A DNA stretch of 64,000 nt from Paucisalibacillus algeriensis (GTDB lineage: Bacteria > Bacillota > Bacilli > Bacillales > Amphibacillaceae): NCBI RefSeq assembly GCF_000577245.1, contig NZ_CBYO010000007.1, forward strand, positions 62,001-126,000. Direction: 5' to 3'. The notes beneath the pieces are model-generated. The model saw only the letters and a program-made list of their open reading frames with translations, did no database searches and had not been told where the DNA came from. This document shows, piece after piece, positions 42,650 through 49,847 of the stretch; positions within the stretch are counted from its first letter, which is position 1; every line of letters starts with the position of its first letter. The translations under genes were made by a program, and so were the position numbers.

Positions 42650-43417
42650 CTAAAACAATCCAAAGATTTTCCTTTTTTTCTCTATCTGTTCCGGTTCATG
42701 ACTATTTACATGCTGACCATCAATTAATAGCTGAGCATTCTCCATAAACATGTAAAACGTATCATTTCCATGCTTATTCTTTAATATTTTTATTGCTTCC
42801 TGCATAACAAAACCTCTTGTGCTAGTATTATGTGCATCCGAAGCAATAAAATGAGTAAGATTATAGTCTACCAGTAGATGGGTTAACTTCTGAATGTTTT
42901 TCCCGAATTTCCCCACTAAGCTTGCTGCCGTTATTTGAGTAAGCGATCCTTTTTGCACGAAATCAAATAAAATCGAAGGATGCTCAGCAATTTGACGGTT
43001 ACGCTCGGGATGGACAATAATCGGTGAATATCCTGCAACTTGAATATCAAATAGCATTTTCTCCGCGTAGCGAGGTACTTCTGCAGATGGAAATTCAACA
43101 AATACATATTTCGTATCATTCAAGGTTGCAATTACACCGGATTCAAGCTCGTTGATCATGTCAATATTTACTCGAGTTTCTTGACCAGTTAAAACAGTAA
43201 GTGGAATCTTTGCTTCTTGAAGTCTTTCATTTAATTGAGCGACATAGGTTAAGATGTTCTGTTTTTCATTTATATAACGGCCATTTTGATGATGTGGGGT
43301 TGCAATCATGGTATGAATCCCTTGTTTCACTGCCGCTTGCGCCATAGCAAGACTTTCTGTCATCGTTTTTGCACCATCATCTATTCCTGGCAATATGTGG
43401 CTGTGTATATCGATCAT
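42650..43417 (-). CDS. CpsB/YwqE-type PHP-fold protein-tyrosine phosphatase
   Basis: 255 residues. Metal-binding motifs of the PHP fold are MIDIHSHILPGIDDGA at the N-terminus, IATPHHQNGRY (about 40), GQETRVN, PIIVHPERNRQI (about 135) and FIASDAHNTSTRG (about 190). These define manganese-dependent tyrosine phosphatases that dephosphorylate bacterial tyrosine kinases controlling capsule and exopolysaccharide synthesis. The kinase/modulator pair usually beside it is absent from this window. ATG at 43415-43417. It may link tyrosine phosphorylation with the exopolysaccharide genes 10 kb away, but that is speculative. Confidence 0.88.
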   Translation of the reverse strand: MIDIHSHILPGIDDGAKTMTESLAMAQAAVKQGIHTMIATPHHQNGRYINEKQNILTYVAQLNERLQEAKIPLTVLTGQETRVNIDMINELESGVIATLNDTKYVFVEFPSAEVPRYAEKMLFDIQVAGYSPIIVHPERNRQIAEHPSILFDFVQKGSLTQITAASLVGKFGKNIQKLTHLLVDYNLTHFIASDAHNTSTRGFVMQEAIKILKNKHGNDTFYMFMENAQLLIDGQHVNSHEPEQIEKKRKIFGLF

Positions 43418-43514
43418 CTGACTCTCACATCCTAGTTATATATGTTAGATAAATCTACTATAATAAATTCATATTATACAAAATTATTTTTATGTATGGG
43501 TGATGATTATGAGT

Positions 43515-43658
43515 GAAAACCCGCACAAGACTTGGGTAATCCAGCGCGGGTTTTCATTCTGTTCGGGACAGATTCCCTGCCCTAAGGGGATTTAACAATC
43601 GATTATGGCTGCAGAGAAAAAGGTGGCACGACATTTAAGTAAAGTCACGCCACCTTTT
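43515..43658. repeat. Two unassigned hairpins and a degenerate GGGACA element
   Basis: GAAAACCCGC (43515-43524) pairs with GCGGGTTTTC (43546-43555). AAAAGGTGGC (43618-43627) pairs with GCCACCTTTT (43649-43658). Between them a GGGACAG-ATTC-CCTGCCC block (about 43565-43582) resembles the GGGACA palindromes elsewhere in the window. None sits at a gene end, so they look like dispersed intergenic elements. Confidence 0.5.
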
Positions 43659-43715
43659 CCTATTTTCTCGAGAGCTGGCAGAATCTCACAAGGTTTAATC
43701 CAATTACCGCGTTAA

Positions 43716-43850
43716 ATAGGTACTCCCTCGCGACTTTCAGTAGTGCTCGCCCGATTGTAACTATGTCTTGCTCGGTTTCCTAGAATTTTCGCGTGACCAT
43801 AACTATTTCTAGTGCGTTTTCCAAAACTATTGCACGCCCAACTTAAATCA
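43716..43850. repeat. Degenerate quasi-tandem repeat with CTCGC/CGCG cores
   Basis: Five to six units of about 19-25 bases alternate a GC core (CTCGCG, CTCGCCCG, CTCGG, CGCGTG, GTGCG, GCACGCCC) with an A/T stretch such as TTGTAACTATGT or CATAACTATTTCT. The units are too divergent and irregular for a CRISPR array. It lies in the 589-base gap before glpP. Confidence 0.5.
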
Positions 43851-43939
43851 CATTTAAAGGAAATCAAAAAAACTCCCCGAGCAAATCACCTTTCTTGGAA
43901 GTGTATGATTCTGGTCAAACTTGACCAAATCCTGGTAGA

Positions 43940-43968
43940 GTGACAGACACCCCAAAACGATGTATAAT
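43940..43968 (+). promoter_or_regulatory. Sigma-A promoter of glpP
   Basis: GTGACA (43940-43945), a 17-base spacer and a perfect TATAAT (43963-43968), 38 bases before the TTG start codon of glpP. Confidence 0.65.
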
Positions 43969-44006
43969 CTTATACAATATTAATCTGTATTGTTGGAGGA
44001 ATTAGT

Positions 44007-44573
44007 TTGGACCATATAGTAGATTTAGTTCAGTCGCAGGTGATTGCTTCGGTTAAGAATAAGGAGCATTTAGAATCAGCAGCAAAATCACATTCCAATA
44101 TTATTTTTTTGTTGACTGGTGACTTAATGACTACACAGCAATACTTGAATGTATTGAAGGAGAATAATAAAACAACGTTTGTCCATGTTGATTTTATTGA
44201 TGGGCTATCCAATACGAAAAGTGCCATTAAATTTATAGCCGAGGTATGGCAACCGAAGGGAATCATTACAACAAAGAGTAATCTCATTAAATTTGCCAAA
44301 GAAGAAGGATTAATGGCGATTCAACGGATTTTCTTAATTGATAAGAATGCTATGAAAAAGGGAATTGAGATTGCCCATTCCTGTAGGCCGGATGCCATTG
44401 AAGTTCTTCCAGGAATAATGCCAAACATCATTGATAGTTTAACAAAACTAACCCACCTGCCAATAATTGCAGGAGGGCTAGTAAGTACTAAAAAGCAAAT
44501 TAATGATGGTTTAAAAGCAGGAGCATTAGCTATTTCTTCTGGAGACCCAAAGCTTTGGAATCTAGATCTCTAG
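44007..44573 (+). CDS. glpP: Glycerol uptake operon antiterminator GlpP
   Basis: 188 residues, the full family length. It shows the GlpP pattern: VIASVKNKEHLESAAKSHSNIIFLLTGDL, FVHVDFIDGLSNTKSAIKFI, GIITTKSNLIKFAKEEGL, AIQRIFLIDKNAMKKGI, and DAIEVLPGIMPNIID, then IIAGGLVSTKKQI. In Bacillus GlpP binds leader mRNA of glp genes with glycerol-3-phosphate and prevents termination. It begins with TTG at 44007-44009 behind a TTGGAGGA ribosome site. Its 3' end overlaps the convergent HAD gene by 44 bases. Nearby units with leader hairpins (49378-49441, 49693-49756, 54013-54069) are its likely targets. Confidence 0.92.
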   Translation: MDHIVDLVQSQVIASVKNKEHLESAAKSHSNIIFLLTGDLMTTQQYLNVLKENNKTTFVHVDFIDGLSNTKSAIKFIAEVWQPKGIITTKSNLIKFAKEEGLMAIQRIFLIDKNAMKKGIEIAHSCRPDAIEVLPGIMPNIIDSLTKLTHLPIIAGGLVSTKKQINDGLKAGALAISSGDPKLWNLDL

Positions 44574-45348
44574 TTATCGCTGGCAATTCTTTAATACTAT
44601 TTAATATATAATGTGGTTGATCATCGGCATGCTCAAGCATGCTTTTTTCTGTGATGCCTGTTAATACTAGAACAGAATTTATTCCATAGTCATTTCCCAT
44701 ACGGATATCAGTCTCGAGCCGATCGCCAACCATATAACAGTTACTTGCTGGTAATGACAAAATGTCCTCAACGATAAATTTTGCTGCTAATGGAGAAGGC
44801 TTACCAAGGATAAGTTCCACTTTTTCCCCAGTTGCTCCTTCCATCGCACCAATCATGGCACCACAGTCCGGAATTTGTCCACCTTCTACTGGACAGGTTC
44901 TATCTGGATTAGTTGCGACTACAATTGCACCATTTTTCCAGGCTTGGAAAGCACGATTCAACTTATCATAGTTGAATTCCCGATCCCAACCTAGTACCAC
45001 ATAGCTGACATCTGTTTCATCATCAGAAATATTAATCCCCATACTCATCAGTTCATCATAGAGTGGTTGTTCGCCAATCACCATGACTTTTTCACCTTTA
45101 CTTAACTTAGACGCTAAATACCTTGCCGCAAGAAAGTTAGAGTTTACTACATTTTCCCGCTCGACTTCAATTCCAAGTCCAGTTAATTTTTCAACATATG
45201 CGGTAATCGTTTCAATGGATTTATTCGTTAAGAAAACAATCTTATCTCCGCGATTTTTAAGCTCCTGTATGGCTTCCTTTGCCCCATCTATTAACTTATT
45301 ATCCAAATAAACCGTTCCATCTAAATCAAAAATAAACCCCTTTTGCAT
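44530..45348 (-). CDS. HAD-superfamily subclass IIA phosphatase (NagD/AraL/PGP type)
   Basis: 272 residues. Motif I is FIFDLDGTVYLD with both catalytic Asp, motif II LTNKS, the IIA cap contains TNPDRTCPVEGGQIPDCG, motif III is the Lys in ILGKPSP, and motif IV is MVGDRLETDIRMGNDYG. Family members dephosphorylate sugar phosphates, p-nitrophenyl phosphate, phosphoglycolate or glycerol-3-phosphate. The second of two adjacent ATGs is preferred by spacing from AGGAGG. Position between GlpP and the ABC transporter suggests a glycerophosphate or related substrate. The stop lies inside the convergent glpP frame. Confidence 0.85.
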   Translation of the reverse strand: MQKGFIFDLDGTVYLDNKLIDGAKEAIQELKNRGDKIVFLTNKSIETITAYVEKLTGLGIEVERENVVNSNFLAARYLASKLSKGEKVMVIGEQPLYDELMSMGINISDDETDVSYVVLGWDREFNYDKLNRAFQAWKNGAIVVATNPDRTCPVEGGQIPDCGAMIGAMEGATGEKVELILGKPSPLAAKFIVEDILSLPASNCYMVGDRLETDIRMGNDYGINSVLVLTGITEKSMLEHADDQPHYILNSIKELPAITRDLDSKALGLQKK

Positions 45349-45364
45349 CATAATCCTCCTTATG

Positions 45365-45462
45365 TGGGACAGGGGGTCAGGTTTACTGTCCCAAAGATAT
45401 GGCTCACTTGGAGGGACAGGGTTCCTGTCCCTCCGTCCCACGCGGGACACCTTTCCTGTCCC
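45365..45462. repeat. Cluster of GGGACA/TGTCCC palindromes
   Basis: Three or four nested palindromes: TGGGACAG (45365-45372) with CTGTCCCA (45386-45393), an 11-base perfect arm pair at 45410-45420 and 45424-45434, and GTCCC/GGGAC around 45435-45462. They separate the permease stop from the HAD gene. The same words occur at 49549-49608 and in part at 4683-4697 and 43565-43582, so this is a dispersed intergenic repeat family. Confidence 0.7.
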
Positions 45463-45469
45463 TATGTCC

Positions 45470-47173
45470 CTATGATTTATTTCCCCCAGATAGTTTATTC
45501 GCAAGGGCCTGTAGAACAAGGACCATAACTACTAGAATGACTGACATTGCGGCAGCAGAGTAATACTCTGCTCTCATCACATTTTGGAAGATTGCTAAAC
45601 TCATTGGGGCCCATTCTGCAGGGGCCATTAAAATTGAAATACTTGTTTCTTTTATTACTGTTACAAAGACTAGAATTGAGCCTGCTGCAATCCCTGGTAA
45701 CATTAACGGACCAATTACTGTGATAGCTGCCGTTAACGTGGAAGCCCCAAGATTAACTGCCGCTTCCTCTATATCTTGTTTAATTGCCTTCATCGTACCT
45801 ACTGTAGAACGGACCATATACGGTAACCTACGAATACTATAGGCAATAATTAAAATAAACGCTGTGCCTGTTAATTGTAGAGGGGCGGTGTTAAACGTTT
45901 GGATTAACGCAATACCAAAGGCAATCCCTGGTACAATTAATGGAACAGTTGTCATAAAGTCCAATGTTGTAGAACGCTGACGGACAACGAAATAAGAAAC
46001 GAATGTCGCGATGATCACACTTAGGATTAATGCCCCAGCTGCTAATATTAAGCTGTTCTGGATATTCCCTAGAGAAGACGTGAAAATCGTTCGATAATGT
46101 TCTAGTGTATAGCCACTAGGTAGTGGGTCTTTCCCCCATGTTGTCGCGATAGATTGTAAGAATACCGTTGCCATCGCAAGGATTGGAATTAATACGACAA
46201 ATCCAGAGAAAATAGATATTGGAATAGTCAGTGCTTTATTTTCACTTAACTTAATTTTCTTCGGTTTACCCGATAGCGTGTCATAGTTTTTCCCTTTTAA
46301 TAGGTAGTTTTGCAGCCAGTAAATAACTCCAGCAACCGCAATCATAATAACAGTTAGAATGGCAGCACCACCCCAGTTAAAGAATCCTGCGATTTCACGA
46401 TAGGCATCAACCACGATTAAATTCAGATCACTTGGCGCCAAAATGATAGGAGTACCAAAGTCAGAAAAACTTACTGCAAAAATAACCAGAGCAGTAGACA
46501 ACATACCTGGTATTGCTAATGGGAAGGTGACTGTAATAAATGTCAACCAACCCTTAGACCCCATATTTCTTGATGCTTCCTCCAGTGAGACATCACTGAT
46601 TTTGAATGCCGCAACCATTGGCCATAACGCATAAGGGAAGAAGAAGAAAATCTGCACAATAGCGATTCCTGTCATGGAATACGGATCCAGTAACATTCCT
46701 TCCCCACCTAATTTTTCATAAATATACGTTACCCACCCAGCACGACCAAACATAATAATGAATGCATAAGCAGAGATAAACGTCGGGATTACCAATGGAA
46801 TAGTACATAATGCACTAATCGTTCTTTTAAATGGCATTTTTGTACGGGCAATCCCATACGCTATCGGAATACAGATCACAAGTACCCATAATGAAACAAT
46901 GAAAGAAAGCTTCAAACTATTAAGCAAGCCCTCAAAATAACTACCATAGGCAAATATCGATTTAAAGTTATCTAACGTTGCATTTTTAAACTGGTCAATC
47001 GTAATCTGCATTTGTTCCCAACTGATAAAGGAACCAAATACATTAATAGGTTCATTCGTGAAACTAACTAGAAATACCGAAACCAATGGGATAATTAGAA
47101 ATAATAGAAAGAATGCATAGACAAGTAGTTTAACTAACCCAATCCCGGTAAAATTTCGTTTGAATCTGTTCAT
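45470..47173 (-). CDS. ABC transporter permease with two fused membrane domains (AfuB/FbpB type)
   Basis: 567 residues with about twelve helices and two copies of the permease EAA signature: EEASRNMGSKGWLTFITVTFPLAIPG near residue 195 and EEAAVNLGASTLTAAITVIGPLMLPG near residue 480. Such fusion of two permease units is typical of ferric-ion/AfuB/phosphonate-type importers. It pairs with the ATPase gene that overlaps its start. The cargo is probably a glycerol-phosphate compound, given the neighbours. ATG at 47171-47173. Confidence 0.88.
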   Translation of the reverse strand: MNRFKRNFTGIGLVKLLVYAFFLLFLIIPLVSVFLVSFTNEPINVFGSFISWEQMQITIDQFKNATLDNFKSIFAYGSYFEGLLNSLKLSFIVSLWVLVICIPIAYGIARTKMPFKRTISALCTIPLVIPTFISAYAFIIMFGRAGWVTYIYEKLGGEGMLLDPYSMTGIAIVQIFFFFPYALWPMVAAFKISDVSLEEASRNMGSKGWLTFITVTFPLAIPGMLSTALVIFAVSFSDFGTPIILAPSDLNLIVVDAYREIAGFFNWGGAAILTVIMIAVAGVIYWLQNYLLKGKNYDTLSGKPKKIKLSENKALTIPISIFSGFVVLIPILAMATVFLQSIATTWGKDPLPSGYTLEHYRTIFTSSLGNIQNSLILAAGALILSVIIATFVSYFVVRQRSTTLDFMTTVPLIVPGIAFGIALIQTFNTAPLQLTGTAFILIIAYSIRRLPYMVRSTVGTMKAIKQDIEEAAVNLGASTLTAAITVIGPLMLPGIAAGSILVFVTVIKETSISILMAPAEWAPMSLAIFQNVMRAEYYSAAAMSVILVVMVLVLQALANKLSGGNKS

Positions 47174-48291
47174 ATGATTAACACCCTTTCAGGTGATACG
47201 CCTAATCTAATCGTGGAGCCATTTTTCTTAATACTGTCACCTGATTCATAGGTAGTATCCACTACTAATTGGTGTTCGCCAACTTTCACATCATATCGAA
47301 CCGTTGACCCAAGATAGGTAGCAAATTGAATTACTCCTTCAAAGGCATTACCATTATCATCAGAACCTTCACTTAATACATTAATATTTTCCGGACGGAT
47401 AATAACTTGAATGTCTTTCTTATCTGTTTTGGTAACCGATTGAATCTTTTGATTGCCAATTTGAACAGTAGTCAGACCATTTTCACTAGCAACGACCTTA
47501 CCAGGTAGAATATTGGATGTACCAACAAAGTCTGCAATAAATGAGGATTTGGGATTACTATATAAATCGGTTGGTGTCCCGATTTGTAGAATCTCCCCAT
47601 CCTTCATTACCGCGATCCTATCCGCCATGCTCATGGCTTCTTCCTGATCATGGGTAACAAAAATCGTAGTAATTTTCATATCCTGCTGAATTCGTCGAAT
47701 TGTGTTACGCATTGTATGACGAAGCTTCAAGTCTAGATTGGATAATGGTTCATCCATTAGTAATACTTCTGGTTCCATCACAAGTGCTCTCGCTAACGCA
47801 ACACGCTGTTGCTGTCCCCCAGATAGCTCACTAGTTAGCTTCTTCGCATGGTCTGTCAATTCTACGTACTCCAGAATATCCATAACCTTTTTCTCAACTT
47901 CTTTTGGGTATTTCACAAGCTTACTATTTAGCATCCTTGTATAAACCCCAATTTTCTTGAACAAATTAGCCTTACGCAATTCCTTTATATTTAGACTGTA
48001 AGCGACATTATCAAAGACATTCATATGAGGAAACAGGGCATAGCTTTGGAATACCATCCCACAATTCCTCTCATTTGGTGCTAATTTCGCAACATCTTTA
48101 TTACCAATCTTAATTGTTCCACTTGTAGGACTTTCAAAACCAGCTATACATCTCATAGTAGTTGTTTTTCCACAACCAGATGGACCAAGGAGGGCAAAGA
48201 ATTCGCCCTCTTTAATGTCCAAATCAATGTTTTGAAGTACAGTTACTCCTGAAAATTCCTTCCTTAGTTGCTCGACTACAACTGACCCCAT
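47170..48291 (-). CDS. ABC transporter ATPase (AfuC/FbpC/PotA type)
   Basis: 373 residues. Walker A is LGPSGCGKTTTMRC, the ABC signature is ELSGGQQQRVALARAL, Walker B is VLLMDEPLSNLD, and the H-loop is FVTHDQEEAMSMAD. Residues 255-373 form the TOBE regulatory domain (FEGVIQFATYLGSTVRYDV). It drives the permease encoded downstream. It starts at ATG 48289-48291, 14 bases after the binding-protein gene, and its stop overlaps the permease start. Confidence 0.9.
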   Translation of the reverse strand: MGSVVVEQLRKEFSGVTVLQNIDLDIKEGEFFALLGPSGCGKTTTMRCIAGFESPTSGTIKIGNKDVAKLAPNERNCGMVFQSYALFPHMNVFDNVAYSLNIKELRKANLFKKIGVYTRMLNSKLVKYPKEVEKKVMDILEYVELTDHAKKLTSELSGGQQQRVALARALVMEPEVLLMDEPLSNLDLKLRHTMRNTIRRIQQDMKITTIFVTHDQEEAMSMADRIAVMKDGEILQIGTPTDLYSNPKSSFIADFVGTSNILPGKVVASENGLTTVQIGNQKIQSVTKTDKKDIQVIIRPENINVLSEGSDDNGNAFEGVIQFATYLGSTVRYDVKVGEHQLVVDTTYESGDSIKKNGSTIRLGVSPERVLII

Positions 48292-48305
48292 ATTATCAAC
48301 TTCCT

Positions 48306-49337
48306 TTAGTTAATTTTACTTTTCCACTCATTACGAATACGATCATAGTTTTCATTTACCCAATCAATATCTAAGTCCACTGCATTTTCCTTTATTGAAT
48401 CGATATTTAATGGTGTTTGAGACTCTACTTCAGGATTGATTGGAATGTGTTGCCAGTTTGCTAGAATTTGTTGTGCTTCTTCGCTTAACATAAAGTCCAT
48501 AAACTTCTTACCACCCTCAGGGTTTGGACCACCCTCAACAAGTGATGCTGGATTTACTAGAATAGGTGTTTTATCTGGCACAATAAAGTCAACAGTTTCC
48601 CCTTTTGTTTGATGCTCGTAAGCCATGAAGTCAAAGCCAATGGCAATATGTGCTTCCCCCATTGCTACCGCTTTTGTTGGCGCTGAACCTGAGTCAGGAA
48701 TGGAGTTTGCATGCGAAGCTAGCTTTTGGAAAAATTCCCAACCTTCTTCCTCTCCATGCTGCATCATGTAGCTAAGTACCATTAAAGTTGCCGTACCTGA
48801 TGCCGCTGGGTTAGGGAATTGAATTTTGCCTTCCCACTTTGGATCTAGTAAATCTTCCCAAGTTTTAGGTGCTTCTTCTTCTGAAACTAACTCTGTGTTA
48901 TAAGAAAAACCAAGCACGAATAATTCTGTACCAACATAATACCCATCTTGATGTTTCATCTTAATACCATTTTCTACAACTTCCCAATCTTCTGCACTCT
49001 CGGGTATGTAAGACGTAATAATTCCTTTGTCAACTGCAGATTCAAATGGAAGAATTCCTCCACCACCATACCATACATCTGCTTTTGGATTGCCTTTTTC
49101 AGCCATCATTTGGTTTACCAATACGTTTGTCCCAGCGTACTGAACATTAACCTTTTGTCCATATAATTCTTCATATTTTGCTGCAAGCTCCTTGGTTAAA
49201 TCTGGAGTTTCAGGTGAATATAGCGTAATTGGGTCACCAGATGCACCCTCTCCATCTCCGGATGATTCACCTGCACATGCAGCTAGAAATCCTACTAAAA
49301 ATACTAAAGATAACAATGTTAATGAAATCCTCTTCAT
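48306..49337 (-). CDS. AfuA/FbpA-type substrate-binding lipoprotein, probable organophosphate binder
   Basis: 343 residues; signal peptide ends FLAACAG (Cys21). The fold is SBP type 2 (ITLYSPETPDLTKELAAKYEE, NPKADVWYGGGGILPFESA, KIQFPNPAASGTATLMVLSYM). Annotation pipelines usually call this iron(III)-binding, but the related AfuA protein is a sugar-phosphate binder. Association with GlpP, a phosphodiesterase and GlpD argues for glycerol-3-phosphate or a glycerophosphodiester. First gene of the ABC operon; a sigma-A promoter with cre and a hairpin leader lie upstream. Confidence 0.85.
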   Translation of the reverse strand: MKRISLTLLSLVFLVGFLAACAGESSGDGEGASGDPITLYSPETPDLTKELAAKYEELYGQKVNVQYAGTNVLVNQMMAEKGNPKADVWYGGGGILPFESAVDKGIITSYIPESAEDWEVVENGIKMKHQDGYYVGTELFVLGFSYNTELVSEEEAPKTWEDLLDPKWEGKIQFPNPAASGTATLMVLSYMMQHGEEEGWEFFQKLASHANSIPDSGSAPTKAVAMGEAHIAIGFDFMAYEHQTKGETVDFIVPDKTPILVNPASLVEGGPNPEGGKKFMDFMLSEEAQQILANWQHIPINPEVESQTPLNIDSIKENAVDLDIDWVNENYDRIRNEWKSKIN

Positions 49338-49377
49338 GAGTTTTCCCCCTTTATATGTTCCGATTACCCTTCAGAAA

Positions 49378-49441
49378 AGAAGAAAAGAGAATGAAAAATA
49401 AGCCCTATTCATAGGGGTTTCATTTCATCCTCTTCTCTTCT
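49378..49441 (-). promoter_or_regulatory. Leader hairpin of the ABC operon (possible GlpP-responsive attenuator)
   Basis: In the transcript, 49430-49441 pairs with 49378-49389 (11 of 12 positions), enclosing an inner stem CCCTAT/ATAGGG at 49403-49416 followed on the minus strand by TTATTTTTC. It lies between the promoter and the binding-protein gene, where GlpP-controlled terminators occur in Bacillus glp leaders. Confidence 0.5.
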
Positions 49442-49470
49442 ATTCTCCGAGAGATATTCGATTAAGTATA

Positions 49471-49499
49471 ATATTAGCAAACGTTTACATTTTTGTAAA
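49471..49499 (-). promoter_or_regulatory. Sigma-A promoter of the ABC operon with embedded cre site
   Basis: On the minus strand, TTTACA (49494-49499), a 17-base spacer and TAATAT (49471-49476). The spacer contains TGTAAACGTTTGCT (49476-49489), a 13 of 14 match to cre. CcpA binding here would block initiation, so uptake should be repressed by glucose. Confidence 0.7.
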
Positions 49500-49548
49500 T
49501 AGAAAATTTACAAAAAATTTACTTGACACACAAATAGTCAATGTTTGG

Positions 49549-49608
49549 GACGGAGGGACAGGTTTGTTGTCCCTAACAGAGTTGGGACAACAAACCTGTC
49601 CCTCCGTC
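49549..49608. repeat. Perfect 25-base-pair inverted repeat of the GGGACA family
   Basis: Arms 49549-49573 and 49584-49608 are fully complementary, with a 10-base loop. Each arm contains GGAGGGACAGG and TTGTTGTCCC. It sits between the divergent ABC and phosphodiesterase promoters. No open frame or target duplication is visible. It resembles the palindromes at 45365-45462. Confidence 0.75.
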
Positions 49609-49692
49609 TCCGATAATAATACATTTTACCTATAGACGAAATTAACTATTGATTGCATACTAAATAGTAATTTCATATTCTGGTAGGAGCCT

Positions 49693-49756
49693 AAGAGAAG
49701 ATGCCATGAATATCCCCCTATTTCCATAGGGGATATTTCGGCATCTTCTCTTTTTT
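49693..49756 (+). terminator. Leader terminator of the phosphodiesterase gene (GlpP-type attenuator)
   Basis: A 13-base-pair outer stem (AAGAGAAGATGCC at 49693-49705 with 49740-49752), an inner stem AATATCCCC/GGGGATATT, then TTTTTT. It is a textbook intrinsic terminator placed about 90 bases before the gene it precedes, with no gene before it on that strand. Attenuation is therefore the natural reading. Confidence 0.7.
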
Positions 49757-49847
49757 CTCTGGAATAACAAAGGAGGGATCATAATTAGTATTGACCTGAC
49801 CTCTTTAGAATTCACTTACGTAAATACCATTTTAAGGAGGAATTAAT

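Noticed and set aside
42481-42663. 60-codon minus-strand frame after the CpsB-like gene
   Set aside because: No ribosome site and low similarity to anything recognisable; it overlaps the CpsB-like 3' end.
43716-43850. Possible CRISPR array
   Set aside because: Units are unequal and divergent, with no constant 25-37 base repeat and no cas genes nearby.
45470-49337. Iron(III) transporter assignment for the ABC operon
   Set aside because: No Fur-like box was noticed, and the context is glycerophosphate metabolism. Kept as an AfuABC-type organophosphate candidate.
49549-49608. Perfect hairpin as a transcription terminator
   Set aside because: It lies upstream of both divergent genes, has no T-run, and matches a dispersed repeat.
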